Assembly (NCBI RefSeq): GCF_047495875.1
Contig: NC_092474.1
Span: 11,160,501 to 11,224,500, forward strand
Direction: 5' to 3'
Source: Pithys albifrons albifrons
Taxonomy: Eukaryota; Chordata; Aves; Passeriformes; Thamnophilidae
DNA length: 64,000 nucleotides
The notes below the pieces were generated by a model. That model was not told where the DNA came from. It saw only the letters and a program-made list of their open reading frames with translations, and made no database searches. Positions within the stretch are counted from its first letter, which is position 1. Every line of letters begins with the position of its first letter. Both the position numbers and the translations under genes were made by a program. Shown piece after piece: positions 14,728 to 26,904 of the stretch.

Positions 14728-15030
14728 ACCCTACCCAGGAAATGAAATATTTACCTGTTCCCCCGCAGGGTCGGGAGCTCACTGTGGGTGGCACGGACAA
14801 CAGGCTGCCTTGGGCTGGGACAGGTCCAGCGGGATTTGGGGGAGGGGGAGGGATTGCGGTGAGCAGGGGAGGAAGCGTGGGGAGGGGGCGCGGTGGCGAT
14901 GCGGGGACACGTCCCGGTGCGAGCCGAGCCCGCGGGGGTGGCACAGGGGCTCGGCCACCGCTGGCGTCACCCGTGCGTGTGCTGCGGGTCCGTCACTACC
15001 ATGGCACCACCGGAGCGGGAGGCACAGCCG

Positions 15031-15044
15031 GTTGCCATGGCAAC
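15031..15044. promoter_or_regulatory. Perfect palindromic X-box (RFX-type site)
   Basis: The 14-bp sequence GTTGCCATGGCAAC is a perfect inverted repeat that fits the RFX X-box consensus GTNRCC-(0 to 3 nt)-RGYAAC. A CGTCA half-site, as recognised by CREB/ATF factors, overlaps its last base (15044-15048). It sits in the intronic CpG island. RFX factors bind such sites at ciliary and some neuronal genes. Binding and target gene are inferred, not shown. Confidence 0.6.
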
Positions 15045-15291
15045 GTCACTGGGTGGGACGTGCGGAGCTGTCACCCAGCCGGGGGTCCCCACGGATGGCG
15101 GTGCCAGCTCCGCTGCCCTGCGGGGGAATGAGTCCTCCACCCATCCCTGGGAGCCATGGATGCCAGCCTTCTTCCCAGGAGAGGGGATTTCTGTAGTTCC
15201 ACTGCCTTAATAGCAACTTTTTTTTAAAGCCTTAATAGTCCTTTTTAACCCTTTGCTATTCAGTAGCTGCTGTTTTATTCCATGTACAGCT

Positions 15292-15555
15292 TGAATCACA
15301 GAATGTTAAGGGGTTGGAGTGGGCCTTAAGGATCATCTAGTCCCAACCCCCTGCCATGGGCAGGGACACCTCCCACTAGACCAGGTCACTCAAGGCCTCA
15401 TCCAGCCTGGCTTGGAACACTGCCAGGGATGGGCCATCCATGAACTCCTTGGGCAACTTGTTCCAGTGTGATGAATTTCTTTCTAATATCTAGTCTAAAT
15501 TTCCCCTCTTTCAACTTGCACTAATTACTCCCTGTCCTATCACTGCAGCCCTTTC
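15292..15555 (-). repeat. CR1 LINE 3' fragment, reverse orientation, diverged
   Basis: The sequence is similar to the reverse complement of a CR1 3' end: AATCACAGAATG, then GGGTTGGAGTGGGCC, 'aggatcatctagtccc', 'ggcctcatccagcctggc', 'tccatgaactccttgggcaa', and a block resembling 'aatttctttctaatatctag' near its far side. It is more diverged than the copy at 5881 and belongs to a different CR1 subfamily style. It is 5'-truncated and lies immediately beside the intronic CpG island. Confidence 0.9.
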
Positions 15556-18500
15556 CCTTTCTGCCCTTTCCCTCAGTGCTCACCAGCACTTAAACCAAAG
15601 GATTCAAGGGTAAAAATCTTTCATGAAATGAGTGGGTGCAAAATTTTTGGGCTAAGTCTGTAGAGGTGCCTTGCCCCCTGCAATCTTTGCTGAAATTACT
15701 TCTTTAGCAGTTCCTGTATTTATGCCTTCTTGTCTGGATGGCCCTTTTACTGTTGGGTCCTGAAGCTCTGGGTGTCCTAAAATGGGGTTAACGGGTGCTG
15801 CAGGCTCAGACAGACTCTCAGCAGAGGGTTGAGCCTTTCTCCCTGCCTGTGTCCCTTCCCCCAGAGGGATGGTGGGTAAGTGCCACTCAGCAGTGACCTC
15901 AAGATGTTTCTTCCTTACCTTCCAGGGCACTGAATCATTTCATTGAAGGACTTTGCAGACGAGAACATGCAGCTGCAGTCACGTCCTATATTTACAGCTT
16001 TAGCATAGAAAGCTTCAGCATTCCAGGCCTGATGTGGCATGAAGCTGAATTATTAACAAGTGCTCTCTGCTAGGGGAGAAGCAACTGGAGAGAAGGAGCC
16101 TTTCCTGTTTGTGCACTCATCAGTATTCCCTGGGTGATCAGGGATCTGGCTGTGTGGTGTGAGGATCTGCTGATGCTCCAGAGGGGCGGGGACCTGGGGA
16201 ATGCATGATGTGGTTAATGAGAGGTTTGCTGGGCTCAGTGTTTGGCTCTGTCTTGTGCTGGTATCTGTTTCCTCTCACCTCACCATGTGTAACATAAGTG
16301 AGCCTTTTGCTGGGCACGAAGCAGTGCTGGAAGCGCTCCCTGCCCTCCCCCAAGGAGTGAGTGAGCAGCTCTGCCTCAGCTGCTGTGGCAAGCAGGGACT
16401 CAGCCCCTGAAGCAGCTGCTGCCTTTTCTCGTGCAGTCTCCCCTTCCACAGAATTTAGAGGTGATGCAGATCAAGATTTGCTATGCAAGACTCTGTGCTG
16501 CTGAGCAGTTCAGAGATGAGCTTCTCATAGCAAGCTACTCACTGAATAGGTCCAGTAAACACTGATCCACAGCAAAACCTGGAGACATTTCATGAAAAAG
16601 AATTCAGTGTGGTGACTGATCTGCACCTTGAAATGTGAGGTTAGTCAGAGCAACTCTTCCTTAGCCTAGGTCCATTCCAGATCGTTTTCTGGTTAAAAAT
16701 AACCCCCCTGAAGCAGGACTTAAATTGTCTGACTTACTTGCCTCTCTGCTAAGCATGAAGCTCCCAACAGACCCTGCCAGGCTATCAGAGACAACTTAAT
16801 AAACAAGAAACATAGGGAGCCTTGCATCTGTATAGATAAAATACAGAATTAAAGACAAGCCAGTTCACAGTGTAATAGCTACAAATCTCTGTTATGGCAA
16901 AACCAGCGAATCTTGCTTGTTCCAGTAGTTTTTTTTTCAGTGAATAGTCTGAATTTCTCAAAACCAACATTGTTCCTATGCTGATAGACCCAAAACCACC
17001 ATTCAGAAAACCCTCTTCAAATCAATATCAGACAACAGATCTGCCTCTGTTGTGTGTTCTTGACCACAGAAGGATATATATAAAAGAGAAGCGATTTGGA
17101 AAGAAGAATATGACATGGTCATATTATTCTTGAATAAAAACCTGTTTCTCTCAAATCAAAGCCAGGCAGTGCCTGCCAGTCCTCTGAAGCTGTTCTGCAT
17201 GTTAGAGCATGAAGTTAGAAACAGAACTCCTTCCATTGAAATATCACTGAAAGGAAGGTTTTGTGGCTAGTAAATAAAACCTCCTTTGGAGAGTTGTGGG
17301 CTGGCTGATCATGTTCTTGCTGTACCAGAGGGAGACTGAAACACCTCATTCTTTGTAGCAGCATGTTGGCTCTAGATGCTGAGAGAACATAAGAACTTGG
17401 TGATTGAGGGCCCCTCTGAGGGACCCAGAGCTCCTCTCTGAGCACAAAGCGCTATTTCAGCAGAGCAAGATGACACGCTCCTTCCTGCCACTGAGGCAGA
17501 TTTGCATTGCAAAACCTACCTGAGCTTGACTTGGTGAAATTGTCTCCTTATGCTCCGTGCCCAATAAAAGAAGCCCAGCTGAACAAGGAGGATACATGGA
17601 TACATCCTCACCCGAGCCAGACAGCAAACAGCTCCAGCAGCCCAGAGCTGGGTAGCAGGAAATGTGTGGGAAAGCCATCTGGTGAAGGCACTCAGAAACA
17701 GTGTGAAAGTCTTTTTTCATTCACTTCCTGACAAAGTAGTAATATGTTGCCTCATTATAGGAACAGGGCTGCTGGTTATTATTATTTGCATTAGTAACTC
17801 TTAGAAGCCCAAAGGTGGGGACAGGATTTTTGTTGTTATCTGCTGTGGGCACATGTAAGAGCAGAGCTCTGCCTATACCCACTCCCTTCAAATCTTAGAA
17901 CAAAAGGACAGAGTGCACAGGTTTTTTTTTCAAGTGGAGAACTGAAACAGATGGGAGACACTGAAGGAGCTGGAAACAGAACATGTAATAATTCCCAAGC
18001 CTCGACTTTCTCAGCAGAGCTGTTCTTTGACTCCCATACTTTATCTCTGAGCATTTCTGGTGAGCGTTTTGTACCCTGGCATCCTGCTCATGATGAGCTC
18101 TGCAGTTCTCCTTGGTAAATTCAGCATTTAGCCTGGTGTGGACACACTGCTGAGAGCTCCTGCTTTGCTGTGCTAGGCAGGGGGAGGGAAATCAAAGCAA
18201 TGTGCAGAAGGAATTTGAATCATCTCTTAGCAAATTAAAAAATAAAGTTACTGTGGAGATCTTAAACTTGATCTTTGGCATCTCAGTCGAGTCTTTCACT
18301 CTGCACTCCCAGCCCAGCTCACCAAATTTTCCTCATGGTTTAATGTTGTTATAACCTCAGGCAGTATCTTCGTTCTGCTAAAAGCAGAGAACCAAAGACT
18401 GTATTTCAAGAGGAGGCAAAGTTCCTTATAGCCTACTTACTATTATTAGATGTCTAAAGTTCTCCTATATCATCACCTCATCGGAAGACCTCAAATCATT

Positions 18501-21500
18501 TTAAGGACCTTATTTTAGCCTCTTGGCAGAGGCAAGAGGCTAATTTTTATAGATTGGAGCAGACTTAAAATCCCTATCCTTGAGTTTTCCTTATCAGTCT
18601 TTGCTAGAACTGAGGATGGATTTTTTCAGTCCCATGCATTAATTGCAAGACAGAGCTTTTCTGGTCCCTTGCTATCTGTGTGTGGGTGTCTGTGCACGGT
18701 TGCTTTGTATTTGTGCCAGGTTTAGACAAAGTAAGTATGTGCCTAAGTTGGCTTTTTATCTCTGGGGAAAGCAGAGTTAAAAAAATGTCCTAAAGCCTAA
18801 TTAGATGGTGAAAGAATGTCATCAGCAGTGGGAAGAAGGAGGGGCGGGATGAAGGAGATGGTGGCTGCTGCCCTGCTTTGAGGTAAAAGAGGCTGAAGCC
18901 CAGGGGCTCCAGAAGGAGCAAACAGGACTGTGTGGGCTGGTGGCTCCTGAGGCTGAGACTGTCACTTGACATACAGAGCCCATGCCAAGGGAATACCTTC
19001 TCCAGGAGAGAGATGATCAAGTATTGTGAAATGGGGCCATGAGGTGTTAATTGGTAAAAACTGTAGAAATTCAAGTTTAAAGAGCTCGCACCTACTAGAG
19101 TAGAGTGACTCATACCAGAGGGCAGCCTGTCTTTCTGTCCTGTGAGTGAAGCAGGGTATAACAGTGTTGCATGAGGCAGAGGTGAGGCTCTGAATAAGGC
19201 TTTCATTGCCTGATCCCAGACTTCTCCCAACCCTCTCCTCCCAAAGAACCCACCATGGCACAAAATGAAGAATCAGGAGTGCAAGAACACCAGCAACAGC
19301 TCAAAGGTCACAGAAGCTGTAACAGCACTTCTTTGTAGGACCTTTCCTCTCTCAGTGCTCAGTTCATGATCCCAGGCAGACTCTAGCCTATGGCTGTAGG
19401 CAAGCACATCCATGCAGCTGTGTGTGTACTTCTTATTAACTGAAAGCCTGAGTGGTGCAGCAGCCAGAACTATGTGGGTGCAGGGTTTAAGCATCACCAC
19501 TGCCTCAGGGATTACATGCATAACCTCTTCAAAATAAGAGACCAGACACAGGAGACTGCAATTGCACTATGGAGCAGCAAATGTGGAATACTAAGCAGCC
19601 AGTAATCAAGTGCTAATATAATGCTGAGATTTTAAAAAGCCTCAGCTAAATCCTTGTGAACAACAACAGATCATTCCCCACTCTCTTTTAATTTGCCCAG
19701 ATCCTCCTGACTTCAGGAAGAGTGTTTACACTATTGCTATAACCATTGCTGTGTTTGAGTTACTGGGAAGTTTTGTCCAGGTGACAAACCCAATGAGCAC
19801 TGAATCGTGCCTTGGCATCAGTCTGCTCCCTCTGCACTGGAGAACAACAGCCCTCCAGGCCGGCAGCAGGGCTGGGCTGAGCGGGAAGGGCAGCACTGAG
19901 ACTCGGCTGTGTTGGAAGGGGCAGTTCTGAAGTGGGATGATGAAGACCATTTCTGGCAGTAATAGGGAGTTAAGGGAACAAAACCCATGCTTGGACATGG
20001 CATGCTGGTAGACTTGGTGGCTCCTCTGACAAGGCTTAGCTGAATGTCTCTCTGAGCATCTGGCTGTGAGTGGCTCCTGTAGCGCAAGTGTCATGTGAGG
20101 ATAATCCCAGGCAGTATAAAGCCCAAAGCAAAGCTGTCTGGTTTTCCTTTCCTACCTTCTAGGCTGTTCTCTCAGTTTATGCTTATGCTGGAACCATAAC
20201 AAATCTTACATTTCTCAGCCAGTGATAGAAATCAGACATACACAGATTACTGAGGGTCATCAAATCTGATGGGAGACAAGTTCTTAGCCCTGGATGTGAA
20301 ACCTGACACAACACGTGATTTATGCAAGGTTGAGTTGAATCTCTCACCCATGTTGTATGTGAAATATGCTCTGACCAGATGAAAGTGAAAGATCTCTAAC
20401 TCATCTGCCACTCATGGGAGATATTGCTTTAAAAACATGGATGAACTTAGCAATGTCCCTGAGTTAAGGATGTTGAGGTATTTTGGGAGTTTTTTTGTTT
20501 TTTAAGCCAGTTTAAAAAATAAAATTCCACTAAGCAGCTTTTTTAGTCTTTGACAAGAAAATCTGCAGCACAATAAGGAATGATTTCTTCAAGTATCAGC
20601 ACAGAGTGTCATACCCAAAACTTGCTCTTCTCACCTCCAGAGGCACAGAAAAACTGCATACACAGACTGACTGAAGACCTGTACATTTGGCCCTTTATAG
20701 AGTCTCCTGGTCCTAATGTTGGGATCAAGGTGAAAATCCCCTGGGAAAAATCCTAGAGACTCACCTAGGACAGAATCCAGCCTGAAAGATGCTCTTAGAA
20801 CATTAGATGCGCCTCTTCACCATGAAGCTGTGATGTGTTTTTGCTCAATGCTATTTGGGGAATAAGCAACTGGTAAGAAGAAAATTTCTGCTTTCATCTG
20901 CTGGAGTAACTGTGTTCTCAAAGATTAAAATTACAGTTTGTACTGACTGTCCAGTGGGAAGAGAAAACCAAGGTTCTTAATTCTGGAAGACAGGTTAACT
21001 TCTGGGGGAAGGAGGCAGAAACTGTGAAATCTTTTGCTGTCAGAAAGAAACTCATGCTGTAAGTAATCAGTCAATTAGGGTGATTTGTAGCAGCCTCACT
21101 ATAAATCCTCTTTCATTCAGAGGTACATTAAGCTCTTTGATGAAACATGCCATTCCAAGGAATTTCAGTAGGTTTTCACACATCTAACCATGGCAAAGTT
21201 ATCTGTAGTGACACACCATCTTAGAATGGCATGGTATGTTCAATTCTACATTACAGCCAATGTTGCTGAAAAAAGGGAGGCCGGCACAAAGCCTTTCACC
21301 TCACTGCTGCAGATTAGCCTTTTCCTTGCATGCTACATTTGTACAGCCTATTAGTAAATTAGAAACAGATTTTCTAAATCAGTTTTAGATACAAAAACAG
21401 GTGAGAGACAACTGTGCAGTAAATGACCACTCAATCCAGAAACATAACTGTTTTGCCAAAGAAATGCACCACTCCTTAAAGGTGTAGAATCAGCTCAAAG

Positions 21501-21669
21501 GCAGCATGTCATCTGGGGATACCTGCGCAGTATGACCAGAGGCAGAACTATTTGTTTTCCTTAAAGTGGAACCTTTCCCACACATTTACCCAAAAAGTGG
21601 TTCACAGCAGAGCTGCTTTTGTGTGCCCAGGGTGGCAAGTGCCTGCCCTCGCTGTGCTGACTCACTCAC

Positions 21670-21885
21670 CCTGCTGAGCTGGTCCAGGAGTCTTTGGTTC
21701 TGTTCGGAGAGTTCCTGGACCGCCCGTGTCTTCTCGCGGTCGGCCTCGCGCAGGTGGACCTGCTGCTTCTCCAGCTCGTCCTGCAGCTGCTTCACGTCGC
21801 TTTCCAGCTCAGACACCCTTCCTTCCCACTCGCCTTCCTTGTTCTCAAATCGCCGCCGGAGCTCGTGTTTCTCTTGTTCTAGGTG
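21670..21885 (-). CDS. BICDL1: BICDL1 coding exon 2 (coiled-coil segment)
   Basis: This exon has 216 nt, 72 codons, phase 0 at both ends, and encodes residues 108-179 of the predicted protein. The acceptor is a pyrimidine-rich tract ending TTTTTTAG, followed by CAC CTA GAA CAA (HLEQEKHELRRRF). The exon ends QRLLDQLSR at a GTGAGT donor. The translation is highly charged with heptad spacing of hydrophobic residues, as in a continuous coiled coil. It matches, with few conservative changes, the segment of vertebrate BICDL1/BICDR1 that follows the DKLE end of exon 1. This part of the adaptor forms the N-terminal coiled coil that lies along dynactin and recruits dynein. Family identity rests on recall of the human protein. 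The gene continues off the left edge, so about two thirds of the protein is missing. Confidence 0.95.
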
Positions 21886-24800
21886 CTAAAAAACGGGGGA
21901 GAAGAGGTTAGGAAGGGAGGAAAAAAGGTGGGCATTGTCTCCTTTTCCTCATCTTGGGGCTGCAACCTTGTGCAGGAAAGAGAATGGTACCAGAGCGTGA
22001 CAGTTCCATGGAGATGGCAATCCCACATCAGGGCAGGTCACTGGCACTGGAGTCGTTTTCCATTTCCAGCTATTGGCCTGCCCTTGGCTGCTGGAGATCA
22101 GCACATTGAATTTTTACTGAAATAACTGCCAAAAGAGTAAAGTAGGCTGCATGTCAATAGGCAGAATATATAGGTCAGGCAGAGCAATTGATTTAGCAGA
22201 GCCCAGCTTAACTCCAAAGCAGTATTTCATTGGCCAGTGGCAAAATTCATTTCAAATCGCCTTTATAGTCAAAACTACATGATCTGTATCCTCATGGTTG
22301 ATGAGGAATGTAGATGAGGCATCCTTGTTGTCATATGGGTCTTATGAACAACAGTTGAATCATCTATCCATTTGCTCCTTCTATTCCTGACCTAATTAGT
22401 TGCCTGAGAGTTTGATAGTTCACAGTAACTCCATTGTTTGATGCAGTCCTCTCTGGAATGGCAATGGGTGCAATGAACTGGTTGTGCTACAGACATTATG
22501 TATGTGCAAGTTCTGGGTGCAGGTTTCTTAGAAACCACTCTCAGTTCTGGAGACTCTGCTCTGCTTAGGATAGGCTGGAAAGTGAGGGACAGCACAAATC
22601 TGGTGAAACTTTTGCATGTTTTACAGGCTCAGTTAAATGAGGACTTGACTGAAACAGAGCTGGAAATCAGGTCAAAGCAGATTTATGTTGTGCCCATTTG
22701 AAAGAATCCCTGTTCCAAAACTCTGAGCTTGAATTTCCCCTGGTGACTGAAGCCACACTCTTACTTGCAGAACAATCACAGACTGAGGACATGGTCACAT
22801 CCCAGGATTAGCAGAGAAACCTGAAAAGCAGGAGTTTTCTCCTTGCTGGTTGTCTTCTGACCCCCAGAATAATCTCCTGCTACTCTTTATCAGACTCACC
22901 AGTTTTTTAGGAATGTATTTTGGCAAAGAACAGAAACCCACTTGGCCCAGCCCTGGCAGCACTCACCCATTTTTCCCAGGATATCATTCCCTGGTGAACA
23001 ATTCCCATGACACTTCTCACAGGAGGGGAATATAAACCTGCTAGGCAGAAAAGAAAATTGTGCTGCTTTTACGTGAAGTGGCTTTTTATTGCTTGTTAGA
23101 AACACAGTGAGGAGGCTGTTTCCCCTGGGTGCCTACTGGTGATGACACACAGCCTCCCTTGCAGGGTCCCTGTCACCTTCCCAAGCAGTCTGAATGTCAA
23201 AGCCCTTGTTCTCCAGCAGCCCTCTGGCCTGTATATCACTAATCTTCCACCTCTTTTGCTTTGCCATGTTTTCTCTTTCTTGACCTTATCTCCAAATCCT
23301 TTCCTATGTTTCTTTCAGCACAGTGTAGCAGCAACTTGCTTGTGTTCTTCCAAATCCTTCTGCAAATCCCAGACTTTCTTGAAAAACTCTCAAATGTGAG
23401 GGAAGGCTGATTAAAACCAGTGGCCCACAGCAGAGTATTACCCTGTGTTTCAGACACTAGAAGAGTGAGCACCCTTGCAAGTGAGAGTATTATAAATATT
23501 TTATGCAATAGGTAAGGGTGAGATCCCAGCACCAGGTCAATGACAACCATTGCAAAGAAATCTTGTTTGTAGCCCAAGTGTGGCTGGAGCAGCCACAATT
23601 TCACTTTCAGTGGAACACTGAAAATTCTGTCTTTTACAGCTCTGCCTCCTTCACTGCTAGGCAACGTTTAGAAAGATCCAGGGCCTTCTCTAAATGGAAA
23701 ATGGAACTTCAGCCTGCTGAGGAGCAGCACTGCAGCTGAAGTGCCCCAGACACACTGAAATGTGATTTAGAAGCCACTGATAAGTCTTGTCAATCATTTA
23801 AAAGGCACTTTAGTCCTTCTGTAAAAGAAAATCCACATGGCATTTGGCTCCCATAAACAGCCATCAGAAAGGCTGAAGTTAGAGGGAGGCAAAGAATATC
23901 AAGTCTATTCTCTTGTGATGGAGAAGGCAGAGCTGTCGGTGCAGCGGGGCACAGAGAGGCTGTTGCAAAGAGGAGGATAAACCAGATGAGACATGTTGAC
24001 TGGTTCCTCCTGCCTCTCCCAGCAGCTGTCTCCCCTCACTGCCCTCAGCCCAGCACCTGCACAGCTGCAGATCTGGACAGGGGTTTTCTGCAGGTAGTGC
24101 TGATGGGGCAAACTGCTGCCCTCAGTGGGGGAGTTTCTTGTTTCCTGAGTGTCTCTCCAGTCACCAGCTGCTCATTGATTTTTAAACAGAACTGCTTTCT
24201 AGATGATGTTTTCTTCTGAAAACAGCTTCTCTTCTACTTAACTGTGCTGGGCTGGTCCTCATTTGAAGAGCTGAAAGCAAGGGGGAGTTTCCCAGCTGAT
24301 AGAGAGGGTTCATACTGTAAAATGCTTGGACACAGCAGGCTTGTGTGTGTCAGAGGAACAGCAGTATTAACTGTTTTAATCCCTTGCAGAGGATAAAACT
24401 GCCTGGGATCACATATCAGAATTTACTACAGGACTTCAATTCCATGATTAGAAATGAATTTAAATCCAAGCTGCAAAGTGAAAGGTTTGCTAGAGCAGGT
24501 GTATGGCAGGAATGCTGTACCTCAGTAATGAACCCACGAAACTAGATCATACTTAATCTTGAGACAAAGCACCTGAGGAGCATGGCAGCACCTTGGATGT
24601 TGTGAAATAGGCTTCACTGAGCTCTTGCAACCAACTGTGAACTGCAAGAAAATCTCTCCTCCTAAAAGCTACTTAAACATCATTATATCAGGTTGTCATC
24701 TGAGACTTTGCTCCTGGTCATCAGCAGAAAGTTCTCAGCATAGGAAAGGAGGTCACAGCTGTGGGTCCTTCCTCCCTGTTCCTCTGAAATTGAAAAGCTT

Positions 24801-26447
24801 ATTGTGAAATTTTATTCACTTCAGTGGCATCAGGAGGAGGCCAACATTCAATCTGCAGAGGCTGGGATTACCAGGCTTGTGTTGTAGAAGATTAATGTTC
24901 AAATTTTATTTTTTTTGTGTGTGTGAAGTAGCATTGGTTTAGATTTGCCAAACCCAGCGGAAAAAAAAAAATGACCCTTAAGTAGATAACAGTAACTCTA
25001 TCAGATGGGTAGCCTGGGAAATAGCAATCTGTTATTCCACTGGGAAGTTAGGGCGATAGTAATGGGATGAAAAGATGTAAACAGTTGGTTGTGTTTACAG
25101 TCCCTTCATTCACCTTCCAATAGGCCTGTAAGAGCAGCAGCAAACATTTTGGGGATTTTATTTAAAGTGCTATAAAGTCATAGTTTGCCCCCTTTTCACC
25201 TTTACATTTTGGAAACAGTGAGCAATATTTGTGGCTCCTGAATTCCCTGAAAGGCTGCTCAGTGAGTACCTAAACTTGTGCGTTTTTCCTTTAATGACAG
25301 AAACGGTTCTACTCCAACTCATGAGGAGAACCACGTCAGCACAACGCCACATACGTCTGTTCTTCCTCAAACATCAACCTGAAAACATTCGCTCTGGCCA
25401 ATTTTAATACTCTGGGCAATTCTAATCTGATAAACAGAGCCACTGAACAACAACTGGAGCAAATGTCACCTTCACTATTCTGTGGTCAGAATAATAAATG
25501 CAGAGAGATTTCCCTGCAAAAAGGAAGGGATCTGATAGGGTAAAGTGCCAAATTTAATAATAGAGAGGAATTTTGTCAGGGGAACAAAGGCCATATAGTA
25601 ATTTCACAAATCCTCTTGAACTTGAGAAATGTTAAATCCGTGAGGAAGGAATACAGGAATATGCAGAAAGAACTAGTCTAGGGCTGTGAGTTGAAATTTG
25701 AATGTTAATTCAGCAGTGTTCAAACTCTCTCCAGAAAGGTGAGAGAGGCTCTTCTCAGCCTTCTAAGCAGTATTACTTACTGGAAGAAACACAATTTCAA
25801 GAGTATCTCTGTGAAAGAGTGCTGGTAGTAATAGTGGCTCTCACACACAGTTGTGCAAGAGAGTTGTTCCAAAAGAAGCCACCTGAACAAGTCTTTTTTC
25901 TTTGTAATAGCTCTATTTTGTCCTTAAAAATCAACAAAAGAGCCCGATCCATTGAGTTCCTGGCAAACCAGTCTCTCCAGATACCTGTAGGTATTTCTCC
26001 GAGAAAGCAGCTAACAGAGATGTATCATTAGGGCTTATCTCCTGCCATGCCTAATGCCTTAGCTGCAACAGCTTAAGCATAAGGGTCACATATGCTCTGT
26101 AGCTCGGTACCTGCTGAGTAGATTTAACTTCCGAGGTATTTCCGTGGCGAGATGAGCCGAGCACAGCGCACACCTCCCCTCCCAGGCGGTCCCTGGGCCA
26201 AAGGGCCCCCGGAGCCTCCCGAGCCCCGCTGGGGCCCCGGCCCGGCCCCGGGGAGAGCGGGGAGCGAACAGCAGCCTTGCCTCCCTCAGGCCTCGGAAGG
26301 ATCGCTCAGACCCTTCCTTCCCCGTCACGGCCACGGGGAGTCCCGTGGGCTGCCCGGCAGGGCCCGTGCCCGGGGCTGCCGGGGAAGGGGCCGCGATCCG
26401 CGGGGTCCAACCCGCGGGCCGGGGCCGGGCGGGCGGCGGGGCCTCAC
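21886..26447 (-). other. BICDL1: BICDL1 intron 1
   Basis: This 4.56-kb intron joins exon 1 (donor GTGAGG) to exon 2 (acceptor TTTTTTAG). A CTAAC-like branch-point candidate lies in the pyrimidine-rich stretch just upstream of the acceptor. The interior is unique AT-moderate sequence with a short purine run (24961-24971) and a (GT)n stretch near 24917. I see no other exon, RNA gene or recognised mobile element. The last 350 bp next to exon 1 are part of the promoter CpG island. Confidence 0.9.
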
Positions 26448-26768
26448 CTCCAGCTTGTCGGTGAGCTCCTTGTGCATCCTCTCGTACTGCCGGCTCATGT
26501 CCTGGTTGCGCTCCAGCAGCGCCTTCCCCAGCCGCGCCGCCAGCACCAGGTCCTTCTCCTTCTGCCGGATCAGCGAGAGCAGCTCGGGGTCGCGGGCGGC
26601 GGCGGCGGGCGGCGGCTCCGGCGGCTCCCCGGCGGCGGCCAGCAGCGCCAGCTCCTCCTCCAGGGCCAGCTCCAGGGCGGCGGCCCCGGGCGGCTCCATG
26701 CCGCCGGCGCTGTCCGCCTCCGCCGGTGCTGACCCGGCGGCGGGCAGGCGCAGGCACGGCGCCGACAT
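26448..26768 (-). CDS. BICDL1: BICDL1 coding exon 1 (start codon, CC1-box)
   Basis: This exon has 321 nt, 107 codons, from the ATG at 26768 to a GTGAGG donor. The product begins MSAPCLRLPAAG, like the human MSAFCLGL start. A second in-frame ATG at residue 24 (MEPPG) also has a strong Kozak context with G at -3 and +4. An Ala/Pro/Glu-rich stretch follows, with LELALEEELALLAA, and then the conserved PELLSLIRQKEKDLVLAARLG block. Residues 77-81 (AARLG) fit the AAxxG CC1-box that binds the dynein light intermediate chain in BICD-family adaptors. The exon ends in coiled coil (HKELTDKLE). BICDL1 is a cytoplasmic motor adaptor that links dynein/dynactin, and through kinesin KIF1C and Rab6, secretory vesicles to transport, notably in young neurons. 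The start was chosen by similarity. The frame stays open upstream, as noted in the findings. Confidence 0.95.
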
Positions 26769-26904
26769 GGCCCTGCGCGCCGCCGCCGCCGCCGCTCCGC
26801 TGCGCCCCCCGCGCCCGGCCCGCGGCTGCGGCGGCAACTGGGCGGGGAGCGCCGCCGCCCCCGGCCCCCGCCCCCCGGCGCCGGGCCCCGCCGGCGGCTC
26901 TGCG

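Larger units (their letters stand above)
14020..15140. other. Isolated CpG island inside BICDL1 intron 2
   Basis: This stretch is clearly richer in G+C and in CpG than the flanking intron, most strongly at 14560-15130. It is far from the BICDL1 start, about 12 kb downstream of exon 1. It contains a short (TG)n/(TCTG)n tract at about 14050-14074, the tRNA-Gln-like pseudogene at 14655-14727 and a perfect palindromic X-box at 15031-15044. CpG islands usually mark promoters, so an alternative BICDL1 promoter, a nested transcript or an enhancer-like element is possible. No coding exon could be recognised. The long open frames on both strands start at non-ATG codons or look like low-stop GC-rich sequence. 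Confidence 0.6.
1..21669 (-). other. BICDL1: BICDL1 intron 2 (partial, runs off the window)
   Basis: This is the intron downstream of BICDL1 coding exon 2. It begins at the GTGAGT donor next to 21670 (minus strand) and its acceptor is not in the window. The next BICDL1 exon in other vertebrates encodes more than 80 residues of continuous coiled coil with internal methionines. No minus-strand open frame here resembles it, so I infer that exon 3 lies beyond position 1 and the intron exceeds 21 kb. Within it I recognise CR1 fragments (5881-6180 and 15292-15555), a CpG island (about 14020-15140), a tRNA-like pseudogene and an X-box. In 1-5880, 6181-14019 and 15556-21669 I see only unique AT-moderate sequence with scattered short open frames of chance type, many starting at non-ATG codons. 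Confidence 0.75.

Noticed and set aside
13961..14944. 327-codon minus-strand open frame in the intronic CpG island
   Set aside because: It begins with GTG, has no domain-like content, reads through the tRNA-like sequence, and lies in low-stop GC-rich DNA.
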